A stretch of DNA of 64,000 bases from Ricordea florida (lineage: Eukaryota > Cnidaria > Anthozoa > Corallimorpharia > Ricordeidae). The stretch is taken from contig OX453285.1 of the NCBI GenBank assembly GCA_949710005.1, positions 1,964,797 through 2,028,796 on the forward strand. The letters are read 5' to 3'. Below, one piece after another: positions 21,701 to 32,600 of the stretch; position 1 is the stretch's first letter; the number at the start of each line of letters is the position of its first letter. The notes beneath the pieces were generated by a model. The model was not told the origin of the DNA. It ran no database searches and worked only from the letters and a program-made list of their open reading frames with translations. Both the position numbers and the translations under genes were made by a program.

Positions 21701-23329
21701 TTATTGGAGACTAGAGTTTGGACAACAAAACTCCATAATGTTATATATCTTCAGGTTAAATTTCATTTCAGGTTAAAATTATTTAACTTAGGTTGGTTTG
21801 TGATTTCTTTCTGTCAGGTGTTCATTATAATTCCAAACCAACCTAGGTTAAATCAAACTTAACCTGTAACATACTGTATATGCTACATGTGCTACAAACA
21901 ATTGCCCAACTTCCACAGTAGTATGTAAATGTACAGTACTGTAATTAACTTTCAATTCACCTTGTCAAGTTTAAAAAGAAAGACTGGCTTCAAAGAATCC
22001 CATGGAAACCTACAAAAACAACAAAATTAAAATTCATTACGTTTCAAGTAAATTTTAAGTACAGTACTGTACTGTTGGACAATTTGTTTTACCATGGATC
22101 AAACCATGCAGTGTGAACTTTCTTTGTAAAACAACTGAACAGTAGTGTACTGTACTGTGGTACTGTTTGATTTACTATACAATGTGGTTCTAACTTTTTC
22201 ATCTGTGGATCAAACCATACACTGTGTGACCATTCTTTGGAAAGCTACTGAACAGTACTGTACTGTGGTACTGTTTGTTCCACTTTACAGTGTGGTTCTA
22301 ACTTCCAACTTTTTCTGTGAATGAAACAATGCCGTCCATTCTTTGAAAAGGTGCAGAACAGGACTTAAACTTTCACTTGTTTATTAAATTCTGTTTTCCA
22401 TCCAGGCAATGAGTATGCTGTGTGGCTGTTGTGTTATGGAAATGTCAAATATTAGTAAAAATCTACTAGTATACAGAAGTAAATACTGCAATCTGATTGG
22501 CTGAGATTCTGCAGACTGTCAGCCATTACACAGCACTTGGTTGAAGATTGCTTTCAAAATGCCGATGTATTTGCGCTTTAGCAAAGTTTTGCACAAATAT
22601 TTAGTATTTTGGTATTTTCACTGACACGTGATTGTTTGTTATGATTTTTACTAAAACAATTACATGTAGATTACTAGCTCTCGAATTCTGGGATGACAGT
22701 TGATTTGGCCTCATCAACTATCCCCCCATAGAAATCTCAAGCTCATAATCTAATTGTTACCTACAATTCACACACTATTAACCGCGCGCCAAACAAAAGT
22801 TTATTGATCAATGATGGTGAATAGAGAACCGCTGGTCAAAGTTATAACACAAGGTATACACAATATAATTTAAATAAATTTCGCTTGTAGTAAGAACTCG
22901 TAAAAACAATTTATTTTCAAGAGGCTCGAGGTTGAAAGCGCACAGGTAAACTGAAAATAATCATGCAGGGCACTTTCCCTGGGAGATCGGAAGACATGGA
23001 GATAAACAACTCCGCTATTTTCGACGAACATGTGCTATCATGTAACCGAGAAATCAAAAGTTGATCATGGAAACACAAATAGCATTTTTGTATAACTTAC
23101 GAAACTCTGCCCGTCTTTGCGATGTACGACAGCAGGTCTTCAAGGTCTTGTGTCAACACCTTATCGGCATCCGTCATGGTCTCGAACTCTGAATAACAAA
23201 AAAAACCCATAGAATTCAGAGAATCCCAAAGTTGTAAAATTTAAAAGCTTTCATGTACAAACATCACTCGGTATTTTCGGCGTTTAGCGTACCATGCAAA
23301 GCTTGAAGAATTTCTTCATTATTCTCCAT
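18771..23329 (-). CDS. PPP4R2: Serine/threonine-protein phosphatase 4 regulatory subunit 2
   Basis: Eight coding exons read on the minus strand: 23329-23293, 23188-23101, 22009-21961, 21272-21151, 20658-20565, 20490-20441, 20321-19807 and 18850-18771. All have GT-AG borders, and together they give 1035 nt (344 aa; human is about 417). The N-terminal 150 residues carry the family core: [55 protein letters not shown] and [19 protein letters not shown]. The rest is acidic and low in complexity and ends SEPMEEN, like the vertebrate EPMEQD tail. The subunit binds the PP4 catalytic subunit and, with PPP4R3, targets it in DNA repair and snRNP assembly (family knowledge). The ATG at 23329 was chosen because [11 protein letters not shown] matches the family start; an in-frame upstream ATG also exists. 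It is divergent from TMBIM4. Confidence 0.93.
19145..19340. mobile_element. MITE family M2, copy 1
   Basis: Inverted ends AAAAGAAATGGTTCATAGGT and CCTATGAACCATTATTTTCT. The internal GGTTGCTAAGCACGGAA and GAGTGCTTAAGCAACC pair is shared with the copy at 51566-51754. It lies in the last intron of PPP4R2. Confidence 0.7.
20655..21133. repeat. Direct duplication of an intron 3' splice segment
   Basis: 20655-20747 and 21040-21133 are diverged direct copies (about three quarters identical by eye). Each starts TGCACTGAAAAGAAAACAAA and ends near AGTAGGATC..AAG..TGTGCTA. In the minus orientation of PPP4R2 the first copy contains the real acceptor of exon 5, and the second holds a duplicate polypyrimidine tract plus CAG. 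A tRNA-like SINE lies between them. Confidence 0.75.
20815..20960 (+). repeat. tRNA-derived SINE (tRNA-like head)
   Basis: 20815-20887 folds as a tRNA. The acceptor stem GGCTTGA pairs with TCAGGCC, the D arm is AGCTC..GAGC, and the T arm is ATGGG-TTCGAAT-CCCAT. A-box (TAGAGCACTG region) and B-box (GGTTCGAATCC) promoters for RNA polymerase III are intact. The anticodon arm has a T-C mismatch and lacks the usual U33, so a functional tRNA is unlikely. A non-tRNA tail follows. It lies in PPP4R2 intron 4. Confidence 0.65.
22055..22350 (+). repeat. 106-bp dispersed repeat, block C
   Basis: About 2.7 units, with GTACAGTACTGTACTGT, ATGGATCAAACCATGCAGTG and TTACTATACAATGTGGTTC. It lies in PPP4R2 intron 2, about 45 bp upstream of exon 3 in gene orientation. 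Confidence 0.85.
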
Positions 23330-23624
23330 CGTACGAATGAACATGGAACTTTCTTTTTGTTTGAAATGATGGAATATGTAACAAATGCTTTGGAAATTAA
23401 AATATTCAAATAGAACCTTCACTCCGACAACGAAAATGGCGCCATTGAAATTGACGTCATTGGTTTTCACCGGAGGCTGTTTTTTAACTCCAAATATGGA
23501 AAACTTATGGAGGGACATTTTCTAACAAGAGCAGCAATTGGCTCATAAAAAAGAAATCACCAATCAAAACACTTGGCTTTTCCACTGTATTCATTATGCA
23601 ACGAAACCCACAGGTGATTGCAAG
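23330..23624. promoter_or_regulatory. Divergent promoter of PPP4R2 and TMBIM4
   Basis: Only 295 bp separate the two start codons. A full CRE palindrome TGACGTCA lies at 23452-23459, overlapped by ATTGG (inverted CCAAT box) at 23459-23463. The 12-bp palindrome AATGGCGCCATT is at 23435-23446. CACCAATC lies near 23567. AAGATGGCG at the TMBIM4 start codon (23623-23631) fits the YY1 core. No TATA box is evident. The motif calls are seen in sequence; their use is inference. Confidence 0.65.
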
Positions 23625-26600
23625 ATGGCGACCAGAGAGTTAGGAGAAGGACAAAATAAGATGTTTGGAGGAGCAAAGATGAGCAGTTTAGAGGAGGATT
23701 TCACTTATGGAGTTACTGTTGCCCAGACAAATATCCAAGTTAGACTTGGTTAGTATTTGGAAGCGATCGCTGATATGTTTTGACACATAAGGCTAAGTCC
23801 AATATTTTATCAGTGGAAAATTCTTTTTTAGGATCTAAAACGATGATCAAAGCTTCTTGAAACGTTTAAGAACTTTGTGGATTACTGGATAGTCTCTATC
23901 TTAAACTTTTTTGTACTGAGAGTTTTTCTCTTTAAAGATAGCAAAAAGTCACACATCTTCAAGGGTTCATTTCTTCCGAAGACCGGAAGAGGTTTTTGGT
24001 GATCCGTAAAATCAACGGAAAAAATCCAATATTAGGAATAAGTGTAGGTTTTAAAGTACGTAGGTCCTTAATACCTTTCACCTAGAGAACGATGCAATTT
24101 TACCGGTAAATATACGTCTGCAAATATAAATAATAATAACCATACATTTCTATAATCATGTGATACCAACTGAGATACTACATGGGCTCTTATTGGTCGA
24201 AAACGTTTGACTAATTATGCTAGCCAATGCATAGAGAAGGTGGACACAAATTGAAAACATTGACTTTAAGTTATTTCCAGTATTTTTGGAAAACCCTATG
24301 TCACATTTTACTGCAAATGTCTGACATTTTGGGAAGAGAAGAGTGGAGTGAACTTTTGGAATTATCTTTGTGTGAGTTTATTGTCCGTTTGCACCTTTTT
24401 GTATTCAGGCTTCTTGCGGAAGGTGTACGGAATTCTCAGTGCCCAGTTGGCTCTTACCATACTGGTTGCTGGGATTTTCATGTACACAGAAAGTATCAAG
24501 ACATTTGTTCAGGCCAGGTAAGAATCAGTCAATTAGATGCATAACATGTGTGTTGTTACTTCCATTATGTCCATTCTGATCATCTGTTTTCTCCCCATGT
24601 ATTGAAAAACATAAATTCTAATGACATCTTGCACCGTCATGGCCACATTCCTAGACAGCAGACTGGCGCTTATCTGGGACTCAGCGTTTAGTTCAAGGGT
24701 GTGTTCCTTTGGTACATGGATAATCCAGCTCTAGATTTCTGATCTGAGAACATTTAAATCATTGCACATCAAAGAAACTGGTGAATTTTTGGGAATGATT
24801 TCTGCACAGGTCCCTTCTTCATTATGCATGCTGTAGCCATACTGTTTCATTCTGCAATAACAAGAAATGTTTACATGTGCATTACCCTAAACAATTCATC
24901 TGCTGCATGCATAATGAAGTAGGGACCTGTGCAGAAATCTTGCCAATTTTTGAGTGAACTCAGGGGTTTTTTGTTGATGTGCCATGATCTGAGTGATCTT
25001 GGATCACAAATCCAGATCCGGATCATAACAAGGAACACACCCTTAATTGCTGAATACTGGGTCACTGAGAATTGGCCTTCTTAGAACTGAGCCCATATAA
25101 AAAATGTTGACCAGTTTCCTTTCACTGTTTTTCAGACCAGAGATTCTGTTGATGGCCTTTATACTTTCTATCGGCCTCCTGATTGGACTGACCTTCAAGA
25201 GGAAAGAACATCCAACAAACATGTACCTACTGTTGGCATTTGTAAGTAAACCACTATGGTAAGGTGAAGGCATACACAAGCCTTCAGGCAAAATCGGCAG
25301 GAGCTTATCTTGGTTTCAGTAGCATGAAGCACCTGGAAGTATTGTTACCCCACTCCCCTCCCCCCACAGGATGGGATGTTAATCCAAGGCAGGGTTGCCC
25401 CCATCATTATAATTATCACCAGAACCCATTTATTCACCTTGGTGGAGAGAGACAGTGGGAAGTTAAGTTTCTTGTCTAAGGAAACAACAACAGTGCCATG
25501 AATAGGGCTTGCACTTCAAACCTCCTACTCAGAGGTCCAACATGCCAATCACTACATTATTTTGTCTCCACTATGGTGATAACACAATGTTCTGAAGACT
25601 TACCAGTCCCCCCTGCGGTTATAATATTATATGACAAAAAGCTGAGCATGCGCGTGGGTCTTTGGTCGCCACGAGGTCGGTAGAGCCGCCATTTGTTTTC
25701 GTTCGGTGGCAAAATAAAAGTTGAAATTTCCAGTGTGTTCTTTAGTCGTTGATGAACGAAAGCCCAGCAGTCACCCAGAAGAACATTTTTGGTAGCAGAG
25801 CGAGGTTGCAAATGGTGAACCGCTGGAATTCAAGAATTATTTGAGATCGACGTTCGATATTTACGACCAGTTTGTGTTGTGTGCCCCGATCGATGGAGAA
25901 ACTCAAGTGCGAAAAGGCGAAGGCCAAAGGAGCTTACACGCGAACCAGAACGAGACTGTTGATGTTGATGGAAGGAGGCTTATCTCCGAAAGTTAAAGTT
26001 ATGGAAGCCTTGGATTTTGTTTCGGTCGCTTTCGAAACGGTCGTCGAAGCCTGTGTGCGGCTTGAGTCACATTACGAAATCGCTGGCGACTTGGATAAAC
26101 TTAGAGCTGTATCTTTGGAGGTAGAGGCTGTGGAAGAAAATTTTAACGAAATTGAGGAGTTAGTTAGAGGATATCTGAACAGCAGTTCGAGTCAATGTGG
26201 TGTTTTAAACAGTTCCAAATCAGCAGCCGCTGAAGAGCTTATGATAAAGGAGCAGACTGATCGGATCAAGGAGGAAATTAGTAGGCGTGAGTTGGAGCTT
26301 AGTCAAGTGGCACAAGACCTGGAAAAAACGTACGAGGAATGCCAGAAAAAGCTGAGTGAGAGAATTCGCAGAGGAAAATTGCAGGTGGAGCGAGGTCAGA
26401 AAAATGGGGCTCGTAATCTGATGGAAGGATTGAAAGGACAAGTCAGTGACACGCAGGTGCTAGGACAATCCACAAGGGAAACAGGTACGGCCCCAGAGTT
26501 TCAGATGACTGCAGAGGCACCCATTCCAGGTGGGCCCTGTATTTCCTCAACATCAAAATTGCACATGTCAACATCCACACCTGTCAACAGTATGGCTGCA

Positions 26601-29600
26601 CTATCTTCACCAGTAAGTGGAGTTGCTTATTCTTTTACCCCCTTTGTGCCTGAAGGCTCAGTGCCTCAGATGTCCACAGTGGTTTATCCACCTCAATCTC
26701 AGCACCATCCCATAAATCCACTTGCAAATTCAGGTCAGACCATCCCAGTTGGATCATCTGCTTTACCACCACCAGCTTCATATAATTCTAATGTAATGGC
26801 ATCTGGAACCCCCAGTGTGGTACCATGTATGTCAAGTGGCAATCAAAGTCAATCAACCCCTGAACCCAGCCAACCATCATACCCTTATCATGACAAGATC
26901 AATGTTGATTCTGCAGCCCTCAAGAGAGTAAGCATTCCTAAGTTTTCTGGTAATAAGAAGCAGTATGGGGCTTGGAAGGCAGTATTTTACTCATGTGTTG
27001 ATCGAGCAAGAGCCACACCAGAATACAAGTTGTTAAGATTGCGTGAATGCCTCCAGGGTGAAGCATTAAAAGTAATCGAGCATCTTGGCCATTCAGCCAC
27101 AGCCTATGAAGTAGCCAAGTCACGACTGGACCGCAAATATGGTGGGAAGCGGCGAGCTCTCACACTTCGTCTCGAAGAGTTGGATGCCTTTAAACAAATA
27201 AGAGAAGGGAATGAGAAGGACCTGGAGAGGTTTGCTGAGCTCTTGGAAGCATTAGTCGTAAACTTAACAGATGCCAATCAAGAAGCAGAACTTGGGAGTG
27301 GATCGCTCTATATCTCTCTCCAACGCAAGTTCAACAAGAGTCTTCTTGCAAAGTACAAGCAATGGATTTTCGATAGTGGTGAGAGTGAAAGTGTTACAGC
27401 ATTGAGAGAATTTGTTGACCGTGAGTCAGAGTTTATGACAATAGCTTCCGAAACAATAGTAGGTGCCATTAAAGATGGGCCCAAGAGGGAGAGAACATTC
27501 TTAGCTGAAGACCGAAGCTCCAAGAGGAAACCTGTGAGGAAGTGCAAGGTCTGCAAAGGACCCCATAGTCTCTGGAATTGTGAAGGTTTTAAGAGGCTAG
27601 CAGTAAGCAACCGGTGGAATATTGCAAAGGAGCATAAATTGTGTTTTAGATGTCTAAGCGATGGACATCGTGGGGATACGTGTTTGTGGAACAAAGTCTG
27701 TGGGATAAATGGGTGTCAGTCTCGCCATCACCGAATGCTTCATGAGGACCATGTGGCAAGAGTAGAAACCCAAGCAGAAGTTGGAGTGGAGTCATCAAGT
27801 GCATCAACAAGCAGCTGTACCAGAGAAGGGGAGATAAGTGAGAGAACCCATTCGACCACCACTGGAGAAGAACCTATTCTGTCCACCAGATTCATGGCAC
27901 TGAGAACTATTCCTGTTTATTTGAGCAATGGGAAAAGAAGAGTTAAAGTAAATGCTCTCTTGGATGATACAAGCAGCAAAAGTTACTTGAACAGTGATGT
28001 TGCAGCGGAACTTGAACTTGAAGGAAGCCCACATGAACTAACTGTTAAGGTATTGAATGACAAGCAAGAGAGGTTTCAAACTACTCTTGTGGAATTTAGG
28101 ATCACCAGTTTAAGTGGAGAATTGTCCAAGGAAGTCTCAGCCTATACAGCTGAAAGAGTTACAGGAAACATGGAAGTGGTGGATTGGAGGAAGTACCGCA
28201 CTAAATGGGGACATCTGAAAGATATCAAGTTTCCTCAAGTGGGACCCCGTACCATGGTAGATTTGCTTATTGGCGTGGATCATGCTGACTTGCTGTACTC
28301 ACTGAAGGATGTGAAGGGGCTACCAGGAGAGCCCATTGCTAGGCTGACCCCACTAGGGTGGACTTGTATTGGCAATCCAGAAGTGAACTCAGAGAGAACC
28401 CAGACCAATTTTACCTTCTTCCTGAATGATTCGGACAGACTAAACAGCCTTGTTCGTCGGTACTGGGACATAGAAGAGCCTATATGTATAGAGAATTGTA
28501 TTGTCAATCCAGACGAGAAGTTTGCAAAGGACACAGTTGCTAACTCTTTGACCTATGACAATGGACGCTACGCTATTGGAATGCCTTGGAAACGCAACAA
28601 AAGTTCATTGCCCAACAATTACAGTATGGCACTGCACCGTTTGCAGAACACTGAGAAGAAGTTACAAAGATCACCTGAGCTTGCTGAGGTTTACACTAAA
28701 ATATTGCAAACGTATGAGAAAGAGGGATACATCCACAAGGTCCCTCGTAAAGGGAGAGAGCCTGATCAACTCTGGTACCTACCTCACTTCCCTGTGTTAC
28801 GACCAGACAAGTCAACAACTAAAACTCGCATAGTGTTCGATGCCTCCGCCAAGTTCAATGGCATGTCTCTTAATGACGTTGTATTACAAGGGCCTAAACT
28901 CCAGAATGACCTGTTTACAGTTCTTCTTCGGTTGCGGCGTGATCCTGTAGCCTTAATGTGCGACATCAAAGAAATGTACCTGCAGATCAAGCTGAAACGA
29001 GATGATCAACCGTATCATCGCTTTCTGTGGCGAAGTTTAGAGACAAACCGAGAGCCTGACATCTTTGAGTTTGACCGCCTTGTATTTGGAGTAAATTCAT
29101 CTCCTTTTCAAGCCCAGTTCGTAACCCAAGAACACGCCAGGAGATATCAATCAGAGTTTCCCCTAGCAGCTGAAACTATTCTTAAGAGTACGTACATGGA
29201 TGATAGCATGGATTCCGTTCCTGACATCAAGACAGCAATTGAGCTGTACAGCCAGTTGTCGCAACTATGGAAATCTGCTGGAATGCATGCCAGAAAGTGG
29301 CTTTCGAATGAACCTGAAGTGTTACAATCAATTCCATCTTCAGACTGTGCCACAGAAGTTGATCTTGACCGGGGTGAGTTACCTCCAGTGAAAACCTTGG
29401 GAGTCCTGTGGTGCCCTATGGAAGATGTGTTTAAATTCCAAGTTAATCAGCCTACTGAGAAGCATTCCCAAACAAAACGTAACTTCTTAAGCAAGATAGC
29501 AACATTGTTCGACCCACTTGGCCTTTTATCACCCTACATTGTGCGAGCCAAGGTCCTGCTACAAGACATGTGGGCAAGTGGTGTGGACTGGGATGAGCCG

Positions 29601-32600
29601 GTCGGTGAAAATTTGTCAGCGAGGGCTACACAGTGGTTCAGTGAACTATCAGCATTACCAAGAATTCAGATCCCACGATGCTTGAGGACCAGCACTCCAG
29701 TTGAACACATGGCTATACATATATTTGTGGATGCATCTGAAGAAGCGTATGGAGCAGCCTGTTATGTCAGACACCTCTATAAAGATGGAACTGTCAGTTG
29801 CCGCCTCATTGCTTCAAGGTCCCATGTTGCACCACTTCAGGCTATAAGCATACCACGTCTGGAACTGATGGCCGCCGTGACAGGCCTCAGGCTTGGTGAG
29901 ATGGTTGGACAAGTGCTTGTTATAGAGAAACATGAGTGGGTGTTTTGGTCTGATAGCATGGATGTTCTCTATTGGATTTGCGGACAAAGTCGAAAGTACA
30001 AGCCATTTGTGTCTAATCGTGTAGGGGAGATTCAAACCTTGACCAATCCAGAGCAGTGGAGACATGTACCAACCAAGCTAAACCCCGCTGACTTGCTGAC
30101 AAGGGGTCTTAGCATTTCGACCCTTGCTGAGGAAAAACAATGGTGGAATGGTCCATCATTTCTGAAGCAACCCCCTTCGGAGTGGCCAGAGACCAAAATT
30201 GAAATGAAGGCTGGGTTCAACAGTGAGATCCGGAAGTCATACCAGGCAAGGGAACAAGTAGGGGAGAAGACATTCCTTTCTTCAGTCGGTGAAGACCGAT
30301 TAGAACCACGAAGATACTCGAGTTGGAGTAGACTTACAAGAGTTGCTGCAAGAGTTGATCGATTCCTCGAAAACTGTCGTTTACCAGCTGCCTTTCGAAG
30401 AGAAGGTACTATACAGCCTGATGAAGTAGCCTCTTCTGGAATGAGATTTATCAGACAAGCACAGCAAAAAGTCTTTAAGGACGAAATACGAGCAGTCAAG
30501 ACCAAAAAGGAACTGCCAAATGGGAGTAGATTGCAGCCCCTGAGACCTGTCTTGTCAGAGGATGGGGTTCTTCGCTGTGATGGGAGGCTTCGATATGCTG
30601 AGTATCTACCATGGGAAACCCGTTACCCCATCATCTTACCTCGAAGTCATTGGGTCACGACCCTCATCATCAAGCAAGCTCACGAGCAGAGTGAACACGG
30701 GGGAATTAACCAGGTGTTGGCCCAACTTTCTGTCCAGTATTGGATAATTTCAGCGAGAGAAGCAATCAAGCAATGGGAGAGAGAGTGCATGCAGTGCAGA
30801 AGGAGAAAAGCGAAACCAGCCAAGCAAATCATGGCCCCTTTGCCTGAATTGCGTACTCAAAAGTCTTTACGCGCTTTCAGCCAAACATCACTTGACTTTG
30901 GCGGGCCCTTTATCACGAAACAAGGAAGAGGAAAGGTACGCCAGAAGAGATATTTGTGCCTATTCACGTGTTTGGCAACAAGGGCTGTGCATCTGGAGGT
31001 GGCTTTTAGCCTTGACACTGATTCATTTCTAAATGCCTTCTTTCGTATGGCATCGCGACGTGGCCTACCAGAAATTGTTGTATGTGATAATGGGACTAAC
31101 TTCGTTGGAGGAAGTAAAGAATTGAAGGCATTAGAAACTTTAGATGAGAAGAAGATTCAAGATGGCACAGCAACTCACGGGGTGCAGTGGCGCTTTAATC
31201 CTCCACTCGCTCCACATTTCAGTGGTGTACATGAAGTTATGATCAAGTGTGCAAAGAAAGCTATTTATGCTATCCTGAACTCTGCAGATATCTCAGATGA
31301 AGAACTGTTAAGTGCAGTCGTTGGCGCAGAAGGGTTACTTAACTCCCGACCAATCACATACCAGTCGGCCGATCCCACTGACCTTACCCCTTTAACGCCC
31401 AACCATTTTCTGCATGGCCAGTTAGGAGGGAGATTTGCACCTAAAGTTATTGACGAGGTTGCCTTTAATCCCAGGAGGAGATGGCGTCGGGTCCAGGAAC
31501 TTGTTCGCCACTTTTGGCACAGGTGGCTTAGGGAGTGGCTCCCGAGTCTAAGTGGAAGAAAGAAATGGCGCTGCGAGCAGAGTGATTTGAAAGTTGGCGA
31601 TGTGGTCATTGTAATGTCCACAGATAACCCAAGAGGAAGGTGGCCCCTGGGTCGAATCGTAAAAGTATTCCCTGGGAAGGATGACAAGGTTCGAGTAGTT
31701 GATGTTCAAGTTGGGACGAGTATCTTGCGGAGGCCGATAGTGAAGCTTTGCCCTTTGGAGTGTTCTTGAACTATTAGGTAGAAACTTTGCATGAAGTGAA
31801 ACGCTTCTTTAGCATATTTAAATTTTATTGTTGATATTGTATATCAAAGAAGGGGAGGATGTTCTGAAGACTTACCAGTCCCCCCTGCGGTTATAATATT
31901 ATATGACAAAAAGCTGAGCATGCGCGTGGGTCTTTGGTCGCCACGAGGTCGGTAGAGCCGCCATTTGTTTTCGTTCGGTGGCAAAATAAAAGTTGAAATT
32001 TCCAGTGTGTTCTTTAGTCGTTGATGAACGAAAGCCCAGCAGTCACCCAGAAGAACACACAATATTGTTTGCTATTAAGTGAGATATAGTACATGCATTC
32101 TCACTGGTTGATAATTGTCTTTATTATTTGGATAATAGTGTTTTACCGGAAACTAAAACACTGGTATTTTCCATATTTTCACTCAGCAAAGATGTGAAAA
32201 AGTTATGTACCAAATGTCCTGGATGTATGCACGCATCCTAATATTGTTTTCACCACTCAAAAAATAAAATTCATATCTTTGTGCCACAGTGTAATATCCT
32301 CTATATATGGGCCATTACAAACATGGTTTTGAGATCACCTTCATAGTGATGGGTAGTGTAATTGGAGTTATAATTTTATTAAAGAAATAGAACTCATCCA
32401 CTGTTTGCACCAGTTTCAATACCTTACTACTATGAAAATCACAGACCTGAGCAATAGGCATAAATTTTCATATCGCTACCCTCCCACTTCGTTTGACAGC
32501 CACACCCACTTTCTTTGATTGGTCTAAGCGTCAACATGAGGTACCGTACCTGTAATGTGAATATGAGGTTGATGAAAACAAGTGTTCAGCTTTTACAGGT

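Larger units (their letters stand above)
25588..32057 (+). mobile_element. Full-length BEL/Pao LTR retrotransposon
   Basis: The 6470-bp element has 198-bp LTRs that start TGTTCTGAAG and end AGAACA. CACAA flanks both sides (25583-25587 and 32058-32062), a 5-bp target duplication. The two LTRs appear identical over their full length, and the gag-pol frame is uninterrupted, so the insertion is recent and the element may still be active. It sits in TMBIM4 intron 3 in sense orientation. The LTR contains AATAAA (25713-25718 and 31985-31990), so premature polyadenylation of TMBIM4 is possible. Confidence 0.97.

Noticed and set aside
21446-21862. 138-residue plus frame in PPP4R2 intron 3
   Set aside because: No domain, antisense to a confirmed intron, and no splice or start context; low-complexity hydrophobic text.
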